Source of the DNA: Folioceros fuciformis
Lineage: Eukaryota; Anthocerotophyta; Anthocerotopsida; Anthocerotales
Direction: 5' to 3'
Length of the DNA: 64,000 nucleotides
Assembly (NCBI GenBank): GCA_049999805.1
Contig: JBNGIO010005941.1
Span: 1-64,000 of the forward strand
In this document: positions 13,001 to 22,310 of the stretch, in pieces
How positions within the stretch are numbered: the stretch's first letter is position 1
Layout: every line of letters begins with the position of its first letter
Notes under the pieces: model-generated
Database searches by the model: none
What the model saw: the letters and a program-made list of their open reading frames with translations, nothing else
Told to the model about the DNA's origin: nothing
Made by a program: the position numbers and the translations under genes

Positions 13001-13716
13001 GTTGCTCGTGACAGCGAGGGATTCTGCGAGATTCAGGGTCGATGCTGCCGAGCTTGACCAGCAAAGGCGATGGACGAGCTGTACTCGCGGGCAGGTGAGG
13101 AGTTGTTCTGCTGGGCTCTTCTTTTACTGGGTGACGTTGCTTGAGGCAGGAGTTATGAATGATCCGAGCCTTTCTACGCAGGGTGCTAGTCTGGAGAAAG
13201 CCTTGCAAAATGTATCTCAACGGAAACCTGGAAGTGTATTGTCAATCGGCGGGAGCTGTTTAGGATGCCAAGTGTCCCTGTGGGAACCATTCGGGCTGTG
13301 TTTGTCTACAGTGGGAGCTGCATCGGAAGAGAATCTGACGGCCGAGTGCTGATATTGAAGTAGGCTACTGGCACATCTAACGGAGGATTGGTCAGCTCTC
13401 AACACTACGGAAATTTTCCCTCATCGCCTTTGTTCTTCTGCCCACGCTCTCTGTCAGAGAACAAGAGGAAGACCTAGATGAGATACGTGTAAGTGTGGAG
13501 CACCTTGGAATAGTTGGACTGACTGTTCTTCGATAGCTCACTGGACAGGTAATACTTCGCTGCATGCTTTTGGACGCTTGTTTCGTGAACGCTTGACCAT
13601 GTCTGTTGAGGGTCTGGAGAGCTCCGCAGTGACTTGCGAGGATATAGTCTTGGCCATCTGACTCCAAGTTTATATTCTGATTTTAGGAAAATTTCCTGGA
13701 CGGTGTTGGCTGGGAC
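10048..13716. other. Long intergenic region, mostly non-coding
   Basis: 10.6-12.0 kb is AT-rich, with a (TA)n run near 10637-10652. 12.1-13.7 kb is more GC-rich and may hold the PTEN promoter and 5' UTR. I see no convincing exon. Confidence 0.45.
10508..10590. repeat. Short tandem repeat, three partial copies
   Basis: CCGCAATATACCCTTGGATT starts at 10511 and 10541; a third start at 10578 is cut short after CCGCAATATACCCTT. Confidence 0.8.
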
Positions 13717-15997
13717 ATGGGCAGCACCTTGAGCAGGGTCGATTTTGGGCAGGTGCTGTGTCATTGTCTCCGCTCACTCCTTTCTTACGTAGGTGCAGAA
13801 GAACAAGTATGCCTCTGATGGGATGAATATGCTGTGCAGAAAAAAAACGGAAGGCTAATACAGGAGTTTGTGATTTGCAGCATTTGTAGGAGTGTGGGCG
13901 TGAGGTAGAGCAGGAGTATTAGTGCAAGGCAGTTCTATACACCCAAACGAGCCTCAAGGCTGGAAGGAATTTAGAAGGGCACAACGGGGGCCGCTTCTTC
14001 TAAGTCGGCTTTGGTAGCCAGAGTCGATGGACTTGCAAGAAATGGTAGACTCCTGGGCATCAGCGTGGGAGCCGTGTATATTCGGCATTTAATGTCCAAG
14101 CAGCACCGTCGGCTTATTACAGCCGAAGGCTATGACCTGGACATGACGTACATAACAGACCGGCTGGTGGCCATGGCCTACCCAGCGCAGAAAATGCAGT
14201 CATTGCTCAGGAATCCCATGTGGCAAGTGCGTGCGGCCCTGGATAATCGCCATGGCTCCCACTATAAGGTGAGGACTCTGCTGCCTGCCTGAATCGAAGG
14301 GGAAGGTGGTCGAATCTGTCGTGGTTCCAACAGTATGTGCCGTTATTCGTATTTTTTGTGCCACCTGTGATGGGAGGGGAATAAACGAGAAGAGGTTGGG
14401 AAAGTGGCACAAACAACTGCCTGACAGCGACAATTCCTTCATCCTGCAGGTGTATAACCTTTGTGCAGAGGCTTGTTATGATCCTCAGAATTTCCATGGT
14501 CGTGTTGAGATGTGCCCTTTTGAGGATAATCACGTACCACCCTTCTCTTTGATCAAACGTTTCTGCGAGAGTGTGCAAGACTGGCTCGCCGCGGACCCTC
14601 AGAATGTGGCAGTGGTGCATTGCATGGTATGTAACCGCAACAATTTCGTGTGCATTGGTCTGCTTCGTCGATTTGTTCCATGTCTTGTGCTAACGTTAGC
14701 TTCGCATGTACACGCGTGGTTCCAGGCAGGGAAAGGACGGACTGGATTGATGACTTGCTGCTATCTTGTTTTTAAGGGTATGCCGGCCGAAGAAGCTCTT
14801 AAGCTGTATGCAGACCGTCGTTCGACTAATAATGAGGGGGTCAGTTTTCAACCAATGTGCCTTGCTGCCTCGCACGAGTTCTTTCTCCTCTGTCTGGCCT
14901 GACTGTTCATGAAGAGCCAACAGATCTGGTTGTTGCGTGATATGTGTTCTAGGTTTCCATAGCAAGTCAACGGCGGTATGTAGGATTCTGGGCGAAGATA
15001 GTTGAGCCTGCCATTAAGTCTGGCACTGAGGTCCGTGTACCACCGTCAGTAACCAGAGAGCTTCGCAGAATTCGTCTATACGACACAGTGGGTACAGTCA
15101 AGTTCAGGATTTTGCAGCTCATGGAGGTAGTCACAATGCCCTTTTCTTTCAGCAAGTTGGATGTTGGACAACTTTTGGGTCTGCTCTCTAGAGAACTGAG
15201 GGGTGTGCTCTCGAGAATTACCTGTCCGTTTGCCACCTGTTGAAGGTATGTGGACGTGGTTGTTAACTGCTGCTGGACGATGTGTGCGAGTGTGCAGACA
15301 CCAGAGCAGTTATTCAAACCAGCAGTAGAAGTGGCTTCTGGGATTTGCCAATCTATGAGGAAGGGTCTTCACCGATCTGTGAGCCCACGTTACTATCTGT
15401 CATTTCTTTCACGCGATGGTGAAGAAACGAAGGCTGAAGCTGACAAGGCCAGATGGGTTGTGCAAATGGAAACGGAAACGACAGGAGGTCAAAAGAGGCC
15501 CTACCTGGAGTACTACTTCGAAAAGCCACTCCCTGTATGCGCCCTCGCCCACTTCCGCTGTTTTCTGAGGCTGTTGCTTTGTTCCAAGTCTTTCTTTTGC
15601 CTTACACACATTTATGACGTCTGGCCTGCTCTTGATGACAGATAACAGACGACTTTAGAATAATATTTTATGACAAAAGTGGTTCAAGAATGTTCTACGC
15701 CTGTTATAACACGAGTTTCATTCAAGATAGCTCGATCGAGGTGCTTCACCTTCCTTCATCTTGTACTTGCAGTGTCCCCCATGTCATTGGTGTCTTGGGC
15801 TAACCACATCTCGTCTTGTCGAACCTGTGAACCACCTGCAGCTGAGCCGCGGAGATATGGACAAAGATAGCGGGACCCACGCATGTGGCCGCTCGTTTGC
15901 TGCTGAGTTACTCTTTGGGCCCTTGGGAACTCACTATCCCGTCCAGCCGGAATTGCCCACATTGGACGGGGGTGACAACGTCGATGAACTGTTTTAG
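13717..15997 (+). CDS. PTEN: PTEN-type phosphatase (dual phosphatase plus C2)
   Basis: Exons: 13717-13752 (tentative), 14005-14268, 14450-14626, 14726-14839, 14953-15126, 15298-15534, 15642-15740, 15842-15997; 418 aa in this model, against about 412 for Arabidopsis PTEN1. Landmarks are GYDLDMTYIT, the phosphatase loop HCMAGKGRTG (catalytic Cys and Arg present, loop split by an intron after HCM), YADRRSTNNEGVS, and a C-terminal C2 domain with EYYFEKPLP and AAELLFGPLG. By family knowledge it removes the 3-phosphate from phosphoinositides at membranes. The proposed first exon starts MGSTLSR, which would allow N-myristoylation; the acceptor at 14004 (TTCTTCTAAG) is weak, so the extreme N-terminus is uncertain. 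From 14092 on the model is firm. Confidence 0.92.
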
Positions 15998-17400
15998 AGG
16001 TGCCGAGTTCTGCAGATCAAATCAAGGTTAGTTATTTTGGATTGGTCCGTGATGAGACTTCGTCCAGGATGCTCTGGACGCTTGGGTGTAGGACACTGCG
16101 CGTGAACTTCGCGTGCAGATAGGAAGGTGTGTGTGCGAAATGTATATTTTGTAGCTTGGTACTCCAATGATGAACATCTGGAGGCGCCTGCAGGGATATA
16201 GGTCCAAACGGGGCTGCGGCACGAAAATCTGCCTTCAGCATCATCTGTGCTTGCAGTTGCCACCGCATTTTCCGGTATAGGTGATTGATAAGCTACATCA
16301 CGCGGGTGTTCTTCCAGCAAGTAGAATGGTGGTTACATTATTGCATTTATTGTGTTGCTGGGAATATGAGTTTGCGTTTGTAATGGAGAATTTGATATAA
16401 CTTAACTTGAACAGTTCCATATACTCGTATACGGATAATAAAGTGTCTGCACTCAACTGGACCAGTCCCACAGAAGCATATTACTGATAATATGAAGTCT
16501 CTTTATTTTCATTAGGTAGTACTAACAATGGGTTGTCCATCGTGGAAAGAAATGGAATTTGGATTCAACCTCTCCACTAAGCGGACCTGGATGCGACTCT
16601 GCCCGGCGGTCGAGCACGATTCTTCTACCCTGACGCAAGGCAGGTTGCCAGTACATTATTTCTAGGGTATAGGGCGCTTCACGGAAACCATTACCAGCTG
16701 AAAGTCTGGGAGCGAGAAATTCAAGCTCAGAAGCGCCAATCCGATCTTTCGGGCAAGGGCCACCGCCCACTTCGCCTTGACTTGAATCTTGCCGATGCGC
16801 TTTGCTTACTCCTGCACCTCTCAACCTTATGTACACAAACTTACTGACGAAGGGGTGCCCACCTGCATGAAGCATGACGCATTGTCTTGCCCAAACTGCA
16901 GAACCTTCGGATCGGATCCCCCTCCCTCCGGCAACGCCGCCGCCGAGGGATCCAGGGTAGCGCATCAATGTAGCCGGTAGAGTTACTTGATTCACAAGAT
17001 GACAGATGAACACAGACGATCCAAGGATCCACTGTCCACAGACATGGTGTTCTTGGCATATCCATACACAAGTTCTGCACATTGTCTGCCTTCCGCACAA
17101 CCAACAAACATGACGACCAAGCTCGAACTTGCTGCATTCCGTGTACCTTTTGATTCAACCTAAAGCAAAATTAAATGGGATCTTGTCAAACGTACAGCTT
17201 TGCATCCTGAAAGCGTTGGGTATGGTTGATCACGCATGGAAGGGTTTTTGAAACTGGAAACTGACAATGAAAGTTCCATCTGCGAGGTCTGATGGTGGTG
17301 CGAAACCTCCACATAGAACTTTTATTGTCAGCTTTGACTGTTCCCTCACGTAGGGACAAATATGCAGGATGTCCAAGGCCTTGTCCGTGACAAAGCTTGT
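15998..17400. other. PTEN 3' region and spacer
   Basis: No exon is supported. A 192-codon antisense frame at 16522-17100 has biased, low-information composition and no motif. Confidence 0.45.
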
Positions 17401-17673
17401 CACGGACCCCGCGAAGATTCGGTAGGCCCAGTAACACCTCTACGAAGCAAGTCGCGGTCGGTAATTCTGCTCGTTCTGCGCTCCCTTTGTTTCGTGCCTC
17501 TCGTTTCAAGCGTGTCCTATTTCCTTCTATCATAGGAAGCTGGGGTTCCTCTAAACAGGAACAACACCCCCTGATTGCATCTTGATCTGCAATCACAACG
17601 ACATCACACTCACCCTAAGGCTTTGCAACGCGTATCAGGAAAAACACCTACCACATCTGGAAGTCTGCAACTG

Positions 17674-17746
17674 CGATCACGATGGGACTCGAACCCACAA
17701 TCTCCCGCTCCGGAGGCGAGCGCCTTGTCCATTAGGCCACGCGATC
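17674..17746 (-). tRNA. tRNA-Arg(CCG), copy 1
   Basis: A 73-nt cloverleaf: acceptor GATCGCG paired to CGTGATC with one G-U, D arm GCCTAATGGACAAGGC, anticodon loop CTCCGGA (anticodon CCG), and T loop TTCGAGT. Matches the cluster consensus; no intron. It should read CGG codons. Confidence 0.93.
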
Positions 17747-17839
17747 AATTGACCTCTAGTACGCAAATCGTTTTGTGCACTGAGTATCGTGCAGCCAACG
17801 TCTCACAGAGTTTCAACGGGTGTGTGACGTTTCCCGCTG

Positions 17840-17912
17840 CGATCACGAAGGGACCCGAACCCACAATCTCCCGCTCCGGAGGTGAGCGCCTTGTCCATTA
17901 GGCCACGCGATC
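17840..17912 (-). tRNA. tRNA-Arg(CCG), copy 2, slightly diverged
   Basis: Same 73-nt fold and CCG anticodon. It differs from consensus in the T arm (TTCGGGT loop, one stem change) and has an A-C mismatch in the anticodon stem. It may be functional or starting to decay. Confidence 0.75.
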
Positions 17913-18182
17913 AGTTACCCCCTGGCATCTGCTGCAGCGAAGCTTCGGTAGGCCCAGTAGCAAGTCGCGGTCGGTAATTCTGCTCGTTCTGCGCTCCCTT
18001 TGTTTCGTGCCTCTCGTTTCAAGCGTGTCCTATTTCCTTCTATCATGGGAAGGGGTTCCTCTAAAAAGGAACAACACCCCCTGATTGCATCTGCAACATA
18101 ATCACGACGACATCACACTCACCCTAAGGTTTTGCAACGCGTATCGGGAACAACGTCTACCACATCTGAGAGTCTGCAACTG

Positions 18183-18255
18183 CGATCACGATGGGACTCG
18201 AACCCACAATCTCCCGCTTCGGAGGCGAGCGCCTTGTCCATTAGGACACGCGATC
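18183..18255 (-). tRNA. tRNA-Arg(CCG), copy 3, diverged
   Basis: Length and acceptor stem match consensus. A change in the D stem (GTCC in place of GCC after position 9) breaks a pair, and the anticodon loop reads CTCCGAA, still with CCG. Possible pseudogene. Confidence 0.65.
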
Positions 18256-18335
18256 AATTAACCTATAATATGCAATCGTCTTGTGCACTCGGTATCGTGC
18301 AGGCAACGTCTACCACATCTGGAAATCTGCAACTG

Positions 18336-18408
18336 CGATCACGATGGGACTCGAACTCACAATCTCCCGCTCCGGAGGCGAGCGCCTTGTCCATCAGGCC
18401 ACGCGATC
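18336..18408 (-). tRNA. tRNA-Arg(CCG), copy 4, diverged
   Basis: Same 73-nt frame and anticodon. One T-stem change (GTGAG) and one D-loop change relative to consensus. Confidence 0.72.
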
Positions 18409-18652
18409 AGTTACCCCCTGGTATCTGCTGCCGCGAACCTTCCGTAGGCCCAGTAGCACCTCTACGAAGCAAGTCGCTGTCGGTAATTCTGCTCGTTCTG
18501 CGCTGCCTTTGTTTCGTGCGTCTCGTTTCAAGCGCGTCCTATTTCCTCCTATCATAGGAAGCTCGGGTTCCTCTAAAAAGGAACAAACCCCTGCGATCAT
18601 GCCCGAAGCTCTTCATGTTGAAGAACTAATCCATTTGGCGGGTCTGTCACTG

Positions 18653-18725
18653 CGATCACGATGGGACTCGAACCCACAATCTCCCGCTCCGGAGGCGAGC
18701 GCCTTGTCCATTAGGCCACGCGATC
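18653..18725 (-). tRNA. tRNA-Arg(CCG), copy 5, consensus
   Basis: Identical to copy 1 over all 73 nt, with complete pairing in every stem. Probably functional. Confidence 0.93.
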
Positions 18726-18803
18726 AGTTACCCCTCGCATGCATCTGTGTTGTCCACTGGGTATCGTGGGCAACGTCTAACAAATTCTCCCGGTCCGACA
18801 CTG

Positions 18804-18876
18804 CGAGCACGATGGGACTCAAACCCACAATCTCCCGGTCCGGAGGAGAGCGCCTTGTCCATGAGGCCACGCAATC
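18804..18876 (-). pseudogene. tRNA-Arg(CCG) pseudogene, copy 6
   Basis: Aligned over 73 nt to the other copies, but acceptor-stem pairs are lost (GATTGCG against CGTGCTC), the D loop is changed and the T loop is TTTGAGT, which weakens the internal promoter B box. The anticodon is still CCG. Confidence 0.7.
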
Positions 18877-19629
18877 GGACACAGCGTATTGCATCGTGAA
18901 TTTCATCTCCACATGGGCTTGCATCAACTCAGGAGAGTTGTTTACTCACTGTAGAGTAGGCCCATGCCGTCACATAGGTGTGAAGGGGTCAACGTGCAAT
19001 TCCCGTTCGATACATAAGGACTGTCAGCTGTTGTTTGTACATGCAGCGTGTCATGCAGGGTCCTCAGCACGTTCAAAATTTTGTAAAGTTGGAGCTCATC
19101 TGGGAGTTGGGGTTGCTAGAGAGCCTACTTACAAATCGCCAGGCCTCCGTCCCCGCGTATATCGAGCACGGGACGGAGCTGTAGCACACCGTGCGCGGGG
19201 TACCAGAAAAAGCAAGTATGTTATGTGCTGTTATGTGTAAGAATCAATTATAGTTAAGATGAACCCGTTCTTGATCCCGGGGTAGCCCGGGTTTGCTCTC
19301 TTTCCTTCGCCCTTTTGTCCGATCCTATTCTTCATTTTTATATTGTCTTGCAACTTGGACCCTTTTGGTAGCTTCACGTGGTGCTCTTGTGGAGACTTTG
19401 CATACATGTAGAAATCATATTTGGTTTGGTGGAAGGCTCCATCCTCTACAAGGCTTTGGGAAGAGCTACACATGCAAGCTTGGCACTTGGAAGGTCCTAA
19501 AGGAAGGAAGGGATGAGCATTGGCAAAGAGAATACCAAATGTCATATTTGACTTTCATGGTTTTTGTGCAACAACTATAAACTTTCCTAGTACGAACCTC
19601 ACACAACACACCAATACCATGTGATAAAG

Positions 19630-20335
19630 CTATTGCTTTGGTGTTTAAGGGAACATTCGTCATTGGAGTGGAAAACTAAAAGCAAAGCCCTCTATGGAAA
19701 AATTAGCTGATTATAGTGGTGTGTAGCACATGTGAAGGCAAGTCGTAGTTGGCGACTAAATGGTACTTGAAGATGTACGAAAAATTTAGCAAATTATATG
19801 AAGGGCTGAACTTTTCGGTGTTGTTTGAGAAGCCATTGTTCATTGGAATGGAAATCTCTAAACACAAGCGTGTAGAGTTCAGCGGGTTGATTGTAGTGGC
19901 ATGTAGCACTTGTGAATTCAAGTCGTAAGTGGGGACTAAATGGTACTGAAGATGTGTGGAAAATTTAGCAAATTACTTGGAAGGCTGAACTTTCAGTATT
20001 GTTTAAGATGCCATCGTTTATTGGAATGGAACTTCAAAAACACAAGCTTATAGAGCTCCGCGATTTGATTGTAGTGGTGTGTAGCACTTGTTAAGTGAAG
20101 TTGTGGTTGGGGATTGAATGACACTTGAAGATGTGTAGAAACTTCAGCAAACTACTTGAAAGGCTGAACTTATGGCGTTGTTTAAGAAGCCACTATTCAT
20201 GGAAGCAGAAAAATGGAAATACAAGCTTACACAACTAAACGAGCTGATTCTAGTGGTGTGTATCACTGTATCACTTGTGGGGATATGATGTATGTTGGGA
20301 CTGAATGACACTTGAACTTTTGGAAAAAACCTTAC
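19630..20335. repeat. Tandem repeat of ~180 bp, four diverged units
   Basis: The marker GATTNTAGTGGTGTGTA recurs at 19709, 19889, 20067 and 20246 (spacing 180, 178 and 179 bp). Each unit also carries GAAGGCTGAAC and a segment like CATTGGAATGGAA. The units are diverged by substitutions and small indels. No gene lies inside. Confidence 0.85.
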
Positions 20336-20448
20336 GATATCAAAGCTAGCATAAACCAAAAGCTATGGCTAGTGCTGAAACCATTTTGTGTATTACTCCC
20401 CTTACTACCTTGTGTGCTTGGATGCTTGCACCAAGAGCTTGGCCAACT

Positions 20449-20832
20449 CTATTTGCGTGAATTGATGAGTTCAAGCACCTTCATGCTTTGCTCTAGCCTT
20501 GTTTTCTCCATGTTTTGAAGACTTTGCAACGTTGCTTTCTCCATAATCTGCATATTCTTTTGCTTCACAGCTTCAACTCTTGCCCCCGCCTTTGCAAAAC
20601 TATTGATTGATTCAACTATCTCGTCAATCCCAACACCCGAAAGCTTCCTTTTGGTTTTCTTGAAGACCTTCCTAGCTAAAACACCTTTTAATGACTTGAG
20701 TAAGAGGGAAATCACAGGAGTGATTGTCCCTGGATGTGGAAGGAGGAGTAGGACTTCTTGCAAGAGATGTAGGACGAAGAGAAGAGGTAGGAGGGAAGCT
20801 TGTAAGTGGGTTGTCAATGTGTGTCGACTCAC
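20449..20832 (-). CDS. Possible transposon-derived reading frame
   Basis: The C-terminal two thirds is Lys/Glu/Gln-rich and predicted helical, with ARKVFKKTKRKLSG then ALQ-like heptads such as QNMEKTRLEQSMKVLEL. A second frame upstream (20672-20872) is Ser/Pro/Thr-rich and overlaps it, so the source may be spliced or frameshifted. It resembles the tail of Myb/SANT-like proteins in Harbinger-type elements in style only; this is inference. It lies between a tandem repeat and a MITE-like element. Confidence 0.25.
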   Translation of the reverse strand: MSRHTLTTHLQASLLPLLFVLHLLQEVLLLLPHPGTITPVISLLLKSLKGVLARKVFKKTKRKLSGVGIDEIVESINSFAKAGARVEAVKQKNMQIMEKATLQSLQNMEKTRLEQSMKVLELINSRK

Positions 20833-21546
20833 ACACCTTTAGACATTCCAGATACCACACCTTCACAAACACCTTGCAGTTAAATCAACAAAGCCTGGGT
20901 CATGAGAATTGGGCATTCCTACCACCTTTGGATTGTCTGCCATAAAGGAATGCAAAGCTTCCCGGTAAGCCTACTCGGAAGCATACACTCTCGTGCCAAG
21001 CATCTTAGTCTCTTGCTTATACTACTTCTCGAGGGAGTCCATTTTGTTGCGACATTGTATTCCTATTTGCACAAACCCCATGCAAAAGGGCGCAATGTTC
21101 AATGCGATAGTGTCCTAATGGTGGGAGGCAAAATTTTCTTTATGAAGATGGTTGATGTATACATCCTTATATTCCGAGATAAGAGTGCTGTCACCTATCC
21201 ATGGAGCCACATTTTGATTTTGACGCTTAAAAATTGCTGGGACTTGTAACTCAGATGTGCTTGGGACAAGTGCCATTTGAATTACTAGCATTCAGTATTG
21301 GGACAATGAATCCATGAAAAACAGATTATGCAACTTCATAGCAAATAGATTGGGCAATTGCATAGGAGACATAACAAGCAACTAGTTTATGAGAATCAAA
21401 GTGGGCAACCTGATGGTGACTGTCCAAGCAGCAAAGAGGAAGGTAGACTAGTGATCACATGTACCCAAGGTAGATATTGGGTACATAAATAAAAATGCAT
21501 GTCAAAGTTAGGGGAAAACAATGGGAAAGTAGCACTGACAGAACCG

Positions 21547-21985
21547 GAGTTCCATCAATTAATAGTAGGGTTGCTCCCTAGGGTGTCATTTTAACCGATT
21601 AATAGTAGGGTTGCTCCCTAGGGTGTCATTTTAACCGAGCTTGTTTCAGTCCTCAAGACCGTGCCTTTTTTTGGCTCTTGGTCATTACATATAATAAATA
21701 TTAAAAAAATTATTTAATAATATAAATATAAATGTTTGATACATCCAACTATGGAGACTACTCTTCCCTAGCTTTAACAATACGATTCCCTTTAATGGAA
21801 GGATTGTGCCTTTGTGGAACCGTAGGTCCCGAGAAACCATGGGGACCGAGGCTCAGGACCGGACGTTTTACTAGCCTCTGGTCCCCAATCCTTTTGACAC
21901 AAGAGGGGACCGGGACCGAGCTCGGGACGCAGTCAAAATGACATCCTGACAATGACAATGCTCCCTACATTTAACGGACGGAGCC
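21547..21985. mobile_element. MITE-like non-autonomous DNA element with TIRs
   Basis: The left end (GGAGTTCC... GTAGGGTTGCTCCCTA... TGTCATTTTAACC) and the right end, read inverted (GGCTCCGTCCGTTAAATGTA then GGGAGCA... TGTCATTTTGAC), are related in the same order, so about 40-50 bp of terminal inverted repeat is present. A 40-bp piece of the left end is duplicated (21559-21598 and 21599-21638). The inner part is collinear with 4020-4293. No transposase is encoded. Confidence 0.75.
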
Positions 21986-22310
21986 GTTCTTTTTATAAAG
22001 CCATTACGTGAACTGTGCTGAGGGCTGTCCATGATATGCCAATCATTTATTTGAATTTGATGCTCAAAATGGGAAAAGGTTGCTCACTTTTTCAACCCTA
22101 ATCGGCTGGATAGTAAGTACTTTCTAATAGCAATCTTTGAATGCTGAAGGGTCAAAATGCTTTACAATGCAAAGGAGTATGGGCACAGGAAAGGCACTCG
22201 GCCTGAGTTCTGCACCGGGGAGATCCAACAAACAGATGGATCTCTTTAACTCGTGACTCTGTTAAGAGAGTGGAAAGGAAGTGTGCTCCGAGCAAAGAAG
22301 GTAGTGATGT

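Larger units (their letters stand above)
17413..18600. repeat. Segmental repeat carrying the tRNA-Arg cluster
   Basis: A spacer of about 170 bp occurs three times: 17413-17581, 17938-18091 and 18433-18600. It begins near GGTAGGCCCAGTA and ends near GGAACAACACCCCCTG. Copies 1 and 3 share an antisense frame containing GNRTRLKR and AELPTATCFVEVLLGL. Copy 2 lacks 13 bp inside that frame. tRNA-Arg copies lie between the spacers, so the cluster seems to have grown by unequal exchange of a spacer-plus-tRNA unit. Confidence 0.8.

Noticed and set aside
16522-17100. 192-codon - strand frame
   Set aside because: No family landmark and Gly/Arg-biased; no splice structure around it.
18281-19240. 319-codon + strand frame
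   Set aside because: It runs straight through the tRNA-Arg copies and their spacers, and its repeated peptides are translations of the tRNA antisense.
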